Source: Paramoeba atlantica (taxonomy: Eukaryota > Discosea). From it: 64,000 nt of DNA. Position 1 is the first letter of the stretch. Each line of letters begins with the position of its first letter. Location: assembly GCA_977017575.1 (NCBI GenBank), contig CDRNVI010000009.1:124001-188000 (forward strand), read 5' to 3'. Below, one piece after another: positions 31,245 to 41,349 of this stretch. The notes beneath the pieces are model-generated. The model had not been told where the DNA came from. It searched no databases and was given only the letters and a program-made list of their open reading frames with translations. A program made the translations under genes and the position numbers.

Positions 31245-32750
31245 CTAGTAAGGGATTTTTTTCCCTTCCTTTTGAATACAGAACTCCAACCTTTTCTTGA
31301 ATGTCACATGTAATTTCTGGCAATAAATCTCGCATGATTCTGACTTTAAATATTCCTCGCAAACAGCTTTTATTTCCGCTACTGTCGATGGATTTCTCTT
31401 ATTTTTTCTCCAAAGGTGTTCTATCGGGTTTAGGTCAGGAGAATCTGCTGGCCATTTCGGAGGTATCTTCTTCTCATCGAACGAAGAGTGGTACTGGCGG
31501 AGAGGTGCTTCCGCATTTTCGAATGCCACATGTGTCGTCCACCGCTCCACCGTTCTTTTTGCGGTATGCGGAGGTGCACCGTCATCAACTAGGATTGCTG
31601 TTGAGTGCAAACGCGCATAAGGAGCCCAGTGTGCTTCCAGGACTTGCTTTCTGTAATATATGGAACCGAATTGTTTGTTTGGCGGTGGCATTTCACCAAT
31701 TTCACTAAAGACCGTGCGACGCACATTCTCATCACTGTAGAACCGTCGAAAGTCGTCACACCAATGAAAAATTACCCGACCATCACTGTCGATAGCCCCC
31801 CATAACATCACCTTTGTCGGATGATGAGAACGGCTTTTCGGAACGCGATCTTCGGGACTTTGCCAAGCGCCACGAGACAGGTCTCCAGCGTGTACATTAA
31901 CCTCGTCCGTGAAGACCAGACAACTAAAAAATGATCCATTAGACATGCTGTTCTCTTTAAGCATGGCATGACAAAATTCTACGCGAGCCTTGCGTTTCGC
32001 TTCTGTCAAGTGAAGCGTGTGCTCCTTCGAGCGGAATCGATAACCATGATAATACAGAAGGGCTCGCATTCGTCGCCTAGAAACATGTAAAGGTACTTCA
32101 CTCATTTGCATCATTGTGCAACGAAGATTAGTAAGTGTTCTTTGCGAGTTGACAACAGCCAATACTTTGGGAAGCAAGTTTTTCGCATTCTCGTAACCAG
32201 ACCAACTCTGTAAAGTGGTACGTGTGTGTGCAAGTTTCTTTAGTCGCTCGTCACCTTCCGGACGTTGCAAAATTCTGCTGCAAGTGCTTCGCGTAAGGAA
32301 CAGCATGTGACACAAGTCAGCTTGTGTGAACATCCCAGCCTTAAAAAGAAGTTTGACCGTGATGACGCCTGTTTCGGTCAAACCACCTTTTCCGAACCAA
32401 ATGCGCGGTAGGCCTCTTCGATTTCTTTTTCGACGACTCTGCGGACGACCAACTTGTTTTTTCGGTTCTCCTTTCCATCCCTCACTTTGCTTGAGTAAAA
32501 AATTTTCGTCCCTGAGGCGAGCGATAGAAAGTAGCAATGTCGTTTCGCTTTTTTCTAAAATTTCGCACTGCGCTTTGTAGTGTTCGCAAAGCTCGGTAGA
32601 CGTTTTCAACTCTCCTTTCAGAAGAGTTAGTTCAATTGCGAGCTCTCGTTCGCGCTGATTTGCTTTGCTTACAGACAGGTGCGGTTTATTTCCTACGTTT
32701 ATTTCACTACGCGCTACGTAGTGGAAAGCGTCACTCAGAGGCTGAGCCAT
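31245..32750 (-). CDS. IS630/Tc1-like transposase with coiled coil and long D-E spacing
   Basis: A 501-residue intact protein, much longer than typical Tc1 transposases. A predicted coiled coil spans about residues 30-95 ('RERELAIELTLLKGELKT' and on), then a basic linker (GRPQSRRKRNRRG), then helix-turn-helix parts near 'FTQADLCHMLFLTRSTCSRI'. The DDE core has its first Asp in 'VFTDEVNVHAG', the second in 'LVDDGAPPHTAK' and Glu in 'SPDLNPIEHLW'. The last two are about 53 residues apart because of an insert (VAFENAEAPLRQYHSS). The first 20 codons overlap the first unit of the tandem repeat at 32702-33000. No inverted ends were recognised, so the element's limits are unknown. It could be mobile, or a transposase-derived host gene. 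Confidence 0.8.
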   Translation of the reverse strand: MAQPLSDAFHYVARSEINVGNKPHLSVSKANQRERELAIELTLLKGELKTSTELCEHYKAQCEILEKSETTLLLSIARLRDENFLLKQSEGWKGEPKKQVGRPQSRRKRNRRGLPRIWFGKGGLTETGVITVKLLFKAGMFTQADLCHMLFLTRSTCSRILQRPEGDERLKKLAHTRTTLQSWSGYENAKNLLPKVLAVVNSQRTLTNLRCTMMQMSEVPLHVSRRRMRALLYYHGYRFRSKEHTLHLTEAKRKARVEFCHAMLKENSMSNGSFFSCLVFTDEVNVHAGDLSRGAWQSPEDRVPKSRSHHPTKVMLWGAIDSDGRVIFHWCDDFRRFYSDENVRRTVFSEIGEMPPPNKQFGSIYYRKQVLEAHWAPYARLHSTAILVDDGAPPHTAKRTVERWTTHVAFENAEAPLRQYHSSFDEKKIPPKWPADSPDLNPIEHLWRKNKRNPSTVAEIKAVCEEYLKSESCEIYCQKLHVTFKKRLEFCIQKEGKKIPY

Positions 32751-33000
32751 AAAGGCCTCGGATCATCAAAATCTGGCAAACAACGAAGTCCGAAGGACCT
32801 CACTACGCACCTCGTAGTGGAAAAGCGTCACTTAGAATCTGAGCCATAAAAGGCCTCGGATCATAAAAAGTCCGGGAAACAACAGTCCAAAGGACCTCAC
32901 TACGCGCAACGTAGTGGAAAGCCCAGACGCTGAGCCATAAAGGCCTCGGATCATAAAAATCCGGGAAAACGCTGAGCCCCAAAAGCGTCGGTTCATGACA
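32702..33000. repeat. Tandem repeat, ~3 units of 91-97 bp
   Basis: Each unit holds CTACG..CGTAGTGGAAAGCG, then GAGCCATAAAGGCCTCGGAT and a TCCGGGAAA stretch. CGTAGTG and CACTACG form a small inverted repeat within each unit. The first unit contains the ATG of the transposase at 32750, so extra units provide spare upstream copies of the same start region. It may be a transposase-binding or promoter array. Confidence 0.8.
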
Positions 33001-33009
33001 CACAGCCGA

Positions 33010-33907
33010 GTCACGAAAAACTTCACTACGTCAACGGTAGTCTAAAAAGTCATTTTTTTTCTGCATGCAGTCACGGTGCCAGGCAAGCATTGGCGCATTT
33101 CGTGCGCCGAGATAATGGGTCGTTGACCTTACTGGACAGGTATCCTGGCCAGTGGGGCAACGACCTCATCACCCGGTACTTGGATCATCCAAGGGATCCT
33201 CACTAACTCCCCCCCCCCCCCCACGATGAGGGATTTTCTCACGGGAGCAAACCTCAAGCTTTTCAACAAGTCTGGGGCCCCGGTGGGACACCACTCTTCA
33301 TACAGACCTATAGGTCCCCATGCGTACAGCCACTGCAAGCCAGTGTCAGCCACTGCCAGCCAGTGCAAGCCACAACGGCCATTATTCTAGGGGACCGGAA
33401 GTGGTTGACTGGTGGAACGTGTATTTTTTGCGGCCTTCAGTCTCAGCATGGGGTGATAAATTAAAAAAAGGGAATTTCTTGTCTTAAATGGTGTGAAATT
33501 ACATTCACAAAAAAAGATGCTCCCCTTTTTTCAGCAAAAAAAATCGATGTATTTTTTTCGTGTTTCCGTTCATAGAAAAGGACGTCCTGTTCGATGAGTA
33601 TTCATCGAATGCCCCCCTCCCCAAATATTGTATAGAGTTGAGTCATTCTCATGGTAATCTGGTGCTCTATTGAATTAGGAAGGATGTAAATCTACTGGTT
33701 TATTAAATAAATAAAAATTATTAGCAAACTAAAGCGTGATCTTGATATAGTGTCACCGTCGACGAAACTAAGGAACGTTCGCTGTGCATTCGATTATAAA
33801 TATACTTTTTTATAATTAATTATAATTCTACTTTTTTAACGCATTCCTATTTGTAATAAATATTTCTAAACCTTTTGTTTATTGTGACTCCGAATGAAGT
33901 GATACAG
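33010..33907. other. Gene-free spacer
   Basis: No gene seen. It contains a run of C at 33208, a short tandem repeat of AGCCACTGC(A)AGCCAGTG at about 33320-33372, and a palindrome TTCGATGAGTATTCATCGAA near 33590 that resembles the GATGAGTACTCATC module found elsewhere. Confidence 0.45.
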
Positions 33908-34411
33908 CTACTTTCGTTGTTCCACCAGCTTTTCAATGAATGCACTGCCCTTGTTACGGACCTGTGCTGCCTCAACTGAAAGTGCTTTGCGTTGAGCGGC
34001 TGTCAGCTTCTTATATTTGGCAGATACTTTCTTTACCGCCGCGCTGAAACAAGCTTTAGGATTCTTGTGGTTGCCCTTCTCTGCCTTGTATATCGCTGGC
34101 ATGACACGTCGCATGAACAAACTATAAGGGCGACATTTAGCACTTTGAACTTGCGCTTTCAGTGACTGTTTTCGCTTCATATTCTCGGCAGCAATCTTGC
34201 TGAAGGATTGAACTTGAGCAGGAGATAACTTTTTAAAAGCGGCATGCACTCCGGCGAGATCTGGAGATCCTTTTTTACCTTTGCAAGACTTTGCTATAAA
34301 TACACGCAGCGCACTTGTCGGGGCTGATTTTCCAGCCCATGGCTTATTGATAACTTTATGACGAAGCTTTGCGATGTTCTTGGCGAGGTTTGGAAGCGCA
34401 CGAGAAAACAT
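33908..34411 (-). CDS. KAP-like HMG-type basic protein (copy 3)
   Basis: A 167-residue paralogue of the pair at 27.2 and 28.2 kb, separated from them by ~5 kb of transposon remains. The layout is the same: amphipathic basic head (MFSRALPNLAKNIAKLRHK), first HMG-like half ('FKKLSPAQVQSFSKIA'), second half ('PYSLFMRRVMPAI' to 'KLTAAQRKALSVEA') and a basic end. It is a little more divergent at the C-terminus (KLVEQRK). It is open throughout. The likely role, by family analogy, is binding and compacting kinetoplast DNA. The leader before the ATG is again pyrimidine-rich (TGTCTTTCTATCTCTA). Confidence 0.65.
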   Translation of the reverse strand: MFSRALPNLAKNIAKLRHKVINKPWAGKSAPTSALRVFIAKSCKGKKGSPDLAGVHAAFKKLSPAQVQSFSKIAAENMKRKQSLKAQVQSAKCRPYSLFMRRVMPAIYKAEKGNHKNPKACFSAAVKKVSAKYKKLTAAQRKALSVEAAQVRNKGSAFIEKLVEQRK

Positions 34412-34871
34412 TAGAGATAGAAAGACAGAGAAATAGAAAAAAAACTAGTATGAGATAAATTAAGATAATTTCTTAACCTTAACCTTTTAGATTTATTGAG
34501 GGAGATATAGTGAGCATCTAACTCGTCTTCTAAGGTTAATTCCGCGAGGGTGGAATGGGCGTAAAGCGAGTAATCCGAGGAACGGTATATTATTTGAATA
34601 ATATAGTGTTAAAATTTCTATCAAAAGAATATAGCGTTATCTAATATTTAAATAGGGGAAAAGTGCAAGTGAAAAGATGATCTTTAGAAGTCCACACGGT
34701 AGTTTAAGGGGCTTTTAAGTTGCTATAGAGCACTAAAGAATTGTAAAAAAAATGATTTTAGCCCATAATTCAAGCTATGGCCAAATAAGTCTAGGTATTT
34801 CCAAAGAAAAATCACGACAAGTAGGTCCGCCATAATGGAAAAAAGAGGTGAATTTTACCATTTAAATAATA

Positions 34872-35360
34872 TTAGGCTCTTCGTTAAAAGCGGTGGTTGT
34901 TTTCAACTTAGAAGTCCCTCATGCTGCGCGCTTCACGTTGAAAACTACCACCGCGTTTAACGAAGAGACTAAAAAAGAAAATTTGGCTGGGAAAGCTGAA
35001 GAAAACGGAAAGATTATAGCCAAAATCAGCCAATTTTCGGATAAAAATGGGGTCATTTTTGGGTATTTTTGCTCTCAGAGCACTAAATCTGATATTAGCA
35101 AGTGGGGAATCACTCGTAGGCATGAATGGAAGCCTACTGAACGTATTGGGTAGAGAATGCGACTCCAACCGCACCATTCATTTGACATAAAAAGACCCCT
35201 TTAGGCCCGAGAATTGCTTTTTTGCATTTATTGGTCAAAAATGGGCCATTTTGGGAGGCGTACCACGGCTAGAAGGGGTATCTGGCGAAAAAGACGATGT
35301 AGAAGGCTAGTATAGGTCCCAAACTCTCAAAATACAATAGGGAAAAAAAGTTGAAAAACT
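34872..35360. repeat. Palindrome copy 2 plus shared downstream repeat
   Basis: 34872-34974 is the ~100-bp palindrome, with its centre in the opposite orientation to copy 1. The following ~200 bp (GAAAACGGAAAGATT, then GTCATTTTTGGGTATTTTTG, then a CTCAG..ACTAAATC block) match the region after copy 3 at 46803-46915. The stretch 35274-35360 matches, in reverse complement, part of the MITE at 14308-14828. The palindrome is therefore probably one end of a larger dispersed repeat. Confidence 0.65.
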
Positions 35361-35450
35361 ATTTTTTTTACCATTTTTTTCGCCACGTTGATTTTTTTTT
35401 CAATTTTTTTTTCCGAAAAAATCCGAACTTGGCGGACGGCGTTAGCACAT

Positions 35451-35658
35451 TTATAATGCATATTTACCGCACGTTTATAATGCATACTAAGCGGCACATT
35501 CAAATTCATATAGCACATTCACATGCATAACAGCACATTCATATGCATAATGCACATTCACATGCATAAATCCGACACATTCACATGCATAAATCCGACA
35601 CACTCACATGCATATAGCACATTCACATGCATAACAGCACATTCACATGCATAAAATT
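35451..35658. repeat. Minisatellite, unit ~20-22 bp
   Basis: About nine to ten units of GCACATTCACATGCATAA with small length changes. The first two units are more divergent (TTTATAATGCATA). Non-coding; no repeat of this kind was seen elsewhere in the window. Confidence 0.85.
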
Positions 35659-35714
35659 TTAGGCACCGATTTCAACTTTTTCAAAAAGTTGGTGCGGGGT
35701 GCTATGGAAGCTCA

Positions 35715-35795
35715 CCTTTGCTCCCGGTGAGGCCCCGGAGTTGCGAGAGGCCTCCATACCCCACAACTACCACCTTCCCCCCCTATTTAGCGGGG
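35715..35795. repeat. Dispersed ~75-bp GC-rich block (partner near 60500-60572)
   Basis: The block from CCGGTGAGGCCCCGGAGTTG to CCCCCTATTTAGCG matches 60500-60572 in reverse complement at about 90% identity by eye. At 60.5 kb it is the core of an element bounded by inverted arrays; here the arrays are absent. Confidence 0.7.
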
Positions 35796-36295
35796 GTCGC
35801 GCGAGGGGTTTCTTCCCTTTTTAAGGGACAATCCAATTTTGCTTATGAAAAAAGAATCCACTTCCCCCTCCCCCCCACAAAAAAAAATCTCCCCCCAAAA
35901 AATTCTTCCCCCAATTTTGTCTCCATTAAAGCCTTTAATAGGCCTTTAATACTGACCACCCTTTAAAAGGGTGGTCAGTATCATAAATGCCCGCGAATAA
36001 GAATACTTGAGAATGTACAACTCTTCTGTTTTGAGATAAATTTATGCTAGTTGATTTTATGCGATTCTGAGAATGAAATACAGTTGATTTTCATTTTTTT
36101 GGAAAGTGTACAATATTGGCTGAATCTGACCTGCTTAAACGGGGGGAATGAGGTCCGCCGGGGTGCGCTTAAGGGGAGGCGGGACAGTGTACGAATTGTA
36201 TGTAAAAAAGGACCGAAAGAATAAATTCTAGACTTCCCGAATCCGACTCGTACCTCTGAGATTGGACCCTTTTGTGCTTTTTTATTACAGTGCAG

Positions 36296-36918
36296 TTAGA
36301 AGACTACTCCGTTAGGAATAAAGTCCGGTACCTCCAAACCATTTCCACTAAGAAGTATGCTAAGCTCAGATGAAATTCCCGTGAAATCCAATAGTCCATT
36401 AAACGAGTTGTCTCTGAGATCAAGTTTTGTTAAAGATGCCGGAAGGCGCGTGAGATCAATTCCGCTATGAAATTCGTTGTCATCTAAGGAAAAGATTTCC
36501 GGTGCCCTGGGCAAAGCGGTAAGATCTATGCATCCATAAAATTTATTCATGCGTCGAACTCCGTTAACGACCCTGGAAGTAAGGCAAGGTTTATGGTGCC
36601 CGTCAAGTCTTGCCGATATGCTACGAAGGAAACAAGTGTCTGGGGTATATGTTCCCACTGCAGTGTACCTTCTAAACTAAGATAGTTGGAATCAAAAAAT
36701 CCGCTATTCCAGCAAAGATGAGTCACCTGCTTTTCGCTGTTACACTTAACATGATCCCACTCACACGCAGGTGTCGACTCGCTCCACGATTTTTCTGAAG
36801 TAGTTACATTACTTATGAATCGCACGAGAGTACACTCCTGTGGTAACAGAGAGCCGTGCACCTTTCGAGGACGAGATACGCCATCCTTTGTCAAGCATGT
36901 GTTACTGTTCCGAAGCAT
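36296..36918 (-). pseudogene. Leucine-rich-repeat gene, frameshifted (family member 4)
   Basis: From the ATG at 36918 the first ~120 codons give the family start ('RKVHGSLLPQECTLVRF'), the cap 'TPACEWDHVKCNS' and the first repeats to 'LLPGSLTEFDA'. The reading then continues in another frame from about 36555 down to the stop at 36296 with 'FYGCIDLTALPRAPEIFSLDDN' and two more repeats. A single frameshift around 36545-36560 explains this, so it is either a recent pseudogene or a sequencing error. The rest of the sequence is well preserved. In layout it matches the other 200-residue members. Confidence 0.8.
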
Positions 36919-37200
36919 GTTGAAATATGAAACTGATAAAAGCGAGAAAAAAGCTGAAAGCTCCTTTTACAAGTCTAAACAAGTATTTAAATAACTCAGA
37001 CCTTTTATTAAAAGGTCTGAGTTATTTAAAGTAGTTACTTAAAATTTAAAGTAGTTATTTAAAATTTAAACCCGAAACTAAGGTTTTTTACATTGTCCCA
37101 CGGTTCACCAACATTGTGGGGCCCGCTTAATTGGAGCACCACCCTTTGTCACGGATAAACGGAACCAAAAAATACCGATTCTCAGCAAACAGCGAATGAC

Positions 37201-38250
37201 CTACGCTCGATACAGTCCCGCCCTCAGGACATACTCCATCACGGTCTCCGGTATAAGATACCGCACACTCCGCCCCTCGCGGAGCAACGAGCGTACGTGG
37301 GAGGAACTCACGTCATTCCGCTCCCCGGCCGCACAGACGACCACAGTCGTGCGGGTGTACTCTGCAAAGTTCACCTCACAGCCGTTGTCATCCTTTAACA
37401 CACAGTTCAACACATCCGTAAAGGAGGGATGTTCTTGTTGCTGCTTACAGTCAAGTTCAGTCAAGTTCTTGTTGCTGCTTACTGTATGTTCTTTTTTGTG
37501 TTTATCTTCTGGTGAGGGGAGAACGGCACTTTTTCGTGTCTTCTCCTCCCCCACGTAGTCCGCCTCGGTGCAGCGGTCAATCACCACCAGCGGGTAGTGC
37601 TGGAGTAACGGACGAAGCGTGTCCAGTCGCCACACCGGGCGCCCTGACGCACCGTCACACAGTGCCATGGAGCGAAACACATCGGCTCCGATCACGAGAT
37701 GGACCTCGAGGGCATACGACCCCAAGGGAGAAGCTTTATTTTCGCTTTCCTTTTTTGTATCCCTTTTATTTGGGGATTTTGTTTCTTTCTCAAGAGTTTT
37801 ATCTCGAGTGTGAGGACTGAGCTCACCTTGTAGCCATTGGGCCACGTTTTGATAGATGTGGTCCAGGACATGGTAGGTCCGGGTGTAGGACTCCCGGGTC
37901 CCCTCCCAGGGGTCACACATCAGCCATGGGCTGGAGGCGAGGGCCTCGGTGGTCATGTGGATGCGAGTGGACGCGGGCGCGAGATCTTTTTTGTGGTACG
38001 CACTCGCGACGGGACTGAGGTAACCGCCAAGGACGATTTTCGTATTCGGCGTGTCAAGGGAGGTGAGCCCGTCGTTTGGGTTGGTTTGCGGGCGCTCAAT
38101 TGCATCGCGAGCGAGTTCCATCATACGTAGATGAGCGTAGGTGATGGGGTTAAAGGATCCACACGCGACGAGTACGACGTATGTGGTAGTAGTAGTCTCC
38201 TTGGGGGGTGGAATGCATAACTTTCCAGTGGGAAAGTCAATGGAATCCAT
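37201..38250 (-). CDS. NMNAT: Nicotinamide-nucleotide adenylyltransferase (NMNAT)
   Basis: A 349-residue enzyme that joins NMN (or NaMN) to ATP to make NAD (or deamido-NAD), the last shared step of NAD synthesis and salvage. The nucleotidyl-transferase signature is clear: 'GSFNPITYAHLRMMELARDA' at residues 31-50 with the first-motif His at position 40, then 'GGYLSPVASAYHKKDLAPAS', 'VIGADVFRSM' and the C-terminal ATP-binding 'SSSHVRSLLREGRSVRYLIP' from about residue 315. Two inserts of ~30 charged, low-complexity residues (around 165-195 and 255-285) make it longer than human NMNAT1 (279 residues); such inserts fall in surface loops of the family. The gene is intact and looks GC-rich. Euglenozoa carry NMNAT in the nucleus or cytosol; no targeting peptide is obvious. 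Confidence 0.95.
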   Translation of the reverse strand: MDSIDFPTGKLCIPPPKETTTTTYVVLVACGSFNPITYAHLRMMELARDAIERPQTNPNDGLTSLDTPNTKIVLGGYLSPVASAYHKKDLAPASTRIHMTTEALASSPWLMCDPWEGTRESYTRTYHVLDHIYQNVAQWLQGELSPHTRDKTLEKETKSPNKRDTKKESENKASPLGSYALEVHLVIGADVFRSMALCDGASGRPVWRLDTLRPLLQHYPLVVIDRCTEADYVGEEKTRKSAVLPSPEDKHKKEHTVSSNKNLTELDCKQQQEHPSFTDVLNCVLKDDNGCEVNFAEYTRTTVVVCAAGERNDVSSSHVRSLLREGRSVRYLIPETVMEYVLRAGLYRA

Positions 38251-38682
38251 GGATAAGGGGGTATGAATACGTACTACATTTTTTTATAGTCGAGACGTAG
38301 TCATGATTCCTATTTATAGTATGGTGAGAATAATATACAGGGAGTCACAAATCTAAGCTTAAAATTTCTATTTTTAAACGAAAATCGTGTAGTTTACCTT
38401 TTAACCTACATTACGTCCCGTGGTTAAAGCAATCTTTCCTGCAGAAGCGCGTTGCTGAAAATACGAGTAAAGCGAGCGAACAAAAAGAAATGTGAGGGAA
38501 AACGGATAAAACATCATATTTTTGAAAAATATGAAAAAAATTCTGGAAGAGGAATCATTACGAGACGGGCTAGAGGGAATCGATTCTGACTGGACACGTG
38601 TACACACGGGATATTTAGTCACACCACTGAGCCGTTTGCTCTCGTTCCACATCAAATTCCGTACCTGGAGTGAAAACCGTAT
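38251..38682. other. Intergenic region between LRR member 5 and NMNAT
   Basis: It contains the 5' flank of NMNAT. Short minus-strand frames at 38401-38655 show no domain. On the minus strand this is downstream of LRR member 5, so it also contains that gene's 3' UTR. Confidence 0.4.
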
Positions 38683-39300
38683 CTAGAATTCTTCTACCTT
38701 TATGCGGGTACCGCTGCACTCAAAATAATTCAAAGACTCGGGAAGATCCCGGCGACAAACTACACCTTCAAGAAAACAGTTGTTCTCTAGAGAAAGATTC
38801 ATAATACCGTCCGGGAGCCGACTCAGCGTAACTTCCCCTTCAAACTTGTTCGAATTCAACTGTATTTCCACCAACGTAGAGGGGAATCCTTCAAAATCAA
38901 TCGTTCCCGTAAACTGGTTGTGTTCGAGAAGAAGGGACTGCAGGGACCGAGGAAGTTCCTTCGTTTCCAGAGTCCCGGAAAAATTATTAAAACTCAAATC
39001 CAACTCTACCAAAGTGTTGGGAAGGTAAGACCAATGCAGAAACCCTGTGCTCTTTGCATTCTCCCAATTCAAATAGATTACGTTCTCGTCCAGATCACAG
39101 AATACTCCTTCCCACTGACATGCATGGGTTGCCGTGGTCCAAGAGGGATGGCAAGGGAGAACGTCTTCAGCAAACCGGCTGAGGTCATACTGGGGGAGCC
39201 ACCTCGCTCCCCGAACGCGTCCTAAACGAGATGAGACATGAGAAGAGGGATCGGAAAAGTGAAGACGCGAAAAAAGGGAAAATAGGATGAGTGCCGGCAT
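38683..39300 (-). CDS. Leucine-rich-repeat protein (family member 5)
   Basis: A 205-residue protein. Unlike its relatives it begins with a hydrophobic run (MPALILFSLFSRLHFS) that could be a signal peptide. The family signature follows ('RVRGARWLPQYDLSRF'), then the cap 'THACQWEGVFCDLDENV' with both cysteines, then about five repeats such as 'LPNTLVELDLSFNNFSGTLE' and 'FPSTLVEIQLNSNKFEGEV'. It ends without a membrane anchor. It may be secreted or vesicular if the signal peptide is real. It lies upstream of NMNAT in the same direction, with ~430 bp between them. Confidence 0.8.
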   Translation of the reverse strand: MPALILFSLFSRLHFSDPSSHVSSRLGRVRGARWLPQYDLSRFAEDVLPCHPSWTTATHACQWEGVFCDLDENVIYLNWENAKSTGFLHWSYLPNTLVELDLSFNNFSGTLETKELPRSLQSLLLEHNQFTGTIDFEGFPSTLVEIQLNSNKFEGEVTLSRLPDGIMNLSLENNCFLEGVVCRRDLPESLNYFECSGTRIKVEEF

Positions 39301-40733
39301 CGTGATATTTTATAGAGCTAGGAGAGAAAAAAGTTCAAATGTTTACTTTTTTTGACGAAACAAATGAAACGAAAAAGGATTTCTTTGATACTTTTGAGTC
39401 ATTTACACCAACTGTTTAGCTTTGTTTACGACTTGTACCTTTACTGTTGTACCTTTACTGTTTTTATGGACTGCTCAGGGTGCAACACTTTTACATGTTT
39501 GACGATAGCGATGTCAATTTTGTAAACATCGTAGGAGAACCTTGCTGTCTGACTAGCGAACCGCTATTGCGGAGCCGATGCTCCATAACTTCGCTGCGGA
39601 GAGCAACCTAGAAAGAAGGAATGTTTCGAAAAGCTCGAAGACAGTTTGATGTACCGCCTTAACTTCCTCTTGACGGGTAAACTAGGTGCCGATGTCGTGG
39701 TATACGGTCACAGTTGGGACTTGCCTCCAGACAGGTAATGTACAGGTGTAGTGTCTGTATCCAGACAGGTAATATACGGTGTAGTGTCGTGGAAAAGTAC
39801 TCATCCAAAGTGCCATATACAGAGGTAGTTTCGATGAGTACTTTGTTTTTGGAAAACTACAAATTTCGATGAGTACTTATCCAAACTACTGCACCGCCAC
39901 TTCAATACTAAAAAACTTTTTTTCATTGTGCTTCATGGCACACCGTTACATAATTTCGAGCGCTCAATCACGACTTTTATCATCCTTATGTAGGTACTGA
40001 GTACCTACAGTGAGTACTACTCACGGTAGATGTGCTCCTTGTGGAGGTATTCACTGAGTTATAAATAAACCACCGCCCCACTTAGAGGGTTGAAACTGGT
40101 GAGTGCGTCCGGGTGCGTCCTGGTGCGTCTGGGTGCGGCTGAGTTAGGGGAGGGCCGATTTTTTTTGATAACTTTCCTCTTTTATTTTTTCTCAATGCCT
40201 AGATATTGGACACTATGAAGATTTGGATGGCACTGAATGACTAAGTTTTATGTACTTGTGTACTACAAGTATCCAAAACTAAAATTTGTGGGACGGTTTG
40301 CGCACATCTGAATAAAAGTAAGGAAGTAATCGAGACCATCTTTTTCTAAAACTTACGTGCTTACATCGCCTCCAACAACATACCCTGGACTTAGCTCCGA
40401 GCAACTTACTCGGCATGGATCAATGATGCTTAATTTACTACACTTGAATTGATCATTAAGTCATAGAAACTGATTTTTTCCCTTTCGATTTCTATTTTCT
40501 TTCTCTGTGTTTTGTGTTCCGAATCCTCCGAAGTGATGTGATGTGCATTCGTGGTGGCGCGCGGCTGAACCGTGTGTTAGGGAGGAAGGGCTTTATCGAT
40601 TGACATAAGGGGAAAAAATAGAATAACTAAGGATTGCTATTATTATAGCAGGTATTATTAGGTGAACTTTAAACTTGGCCGTGATAATTCGAGTATATAG
40701 ATTATAAATCGGGAACAGTGTCCTAAGAAGACC
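39301..40733. repeat. Gene-free region with GATGAGTACTCATC modules
   Basis: No gene. About 39680-39900 holds CCAGACAGGTAA repeats, GGAAAAGTACTCATCC, TTTCGATGAGTACTT and related modules; the same set occurs, mostly inverted, at 47081-47400. Near 39540-39600 there are several short inverted repeats (CGGAGCCGATGCTCC and similar). Confidence 0.55.
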
Positions 40734-41049
40734 TTGTGTCAGACGATTTGTCATACGACAACATTGACGGTGTTCGTTATCTACGAACAGCCCTATCGAA
40801 AAGCCCCTTCTTTTATGCAATGCATTGAGAAGGGGTCAGGTGTAGAATTTTACGCCAAAAGGGCGCAGCACCATGATAAGGCTTCCCAAGGAAACTTTCA
40901 AGTGGAATTGGGATTTTCCTATACATATCACAAAGTACAAGGTATTACTTGAAGAACGGTGTTATTCTTGACTTAAATGATAAGGCGTGGTCCAAGAGAC
41001 CGGAACTCGCCAAGCTCACAGTAGCAATATCAAAATTACCTGCCACGAA
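40734..41049 (+). pseudogene. PIF1-type helicase C-terminal scrap
   Basis: The plus strand reads 'VELGFSYTYHKVQGIT' and, after a one-base frame change at about 40950, 'LKNGVILDLND' and 'PELAKLTVAISKLPA'. These match the last conserved motifs of PIF1-family helicases (the TIHKSQG motif and the VALSR motif). The upstream helicase motifs are absent. It could come from a Helitron, whose Rep-Hel protein ends this way, or from a duplicated host PIF1 gene (kinetoplastids carry several). No Helitron end (CTRR with hairpin) was confirmed. Confidence 0.5.
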
Positions 41050-41349
41050 GTAAAGCATCCCCCGCGCCAGCGGGTCTGCACACTCTCGAAGGGCGGAGTG
41101 TGTACAGTATGTTACATAGTGTTTTTTTTATGAAACTATAATAAATTAAGTAACGCGGCCCTCCTTCTCTAGGCAAGTACGGCGCGTTTCCGGTTGGTTC
41201 TTTAATTTGCGTGATGGTACATGTAACTTTTTTAAGAAATAAGAGTTGTTCATTTATTAAGTTGGATATGTATTGTGTTTTGCTCATTGATTTTAGAGTG
41301 TAAGCTTAATTCCCAAAACTTTCATTTTCTTGTCTGTGGTTTTTACTAC

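Noticed and set aside
41080-41115. Hairpin ACACTC..GAGTGT as a Helitron 3' end
   Set aside because: The required CTRR terminus at the right distance could not be seen.
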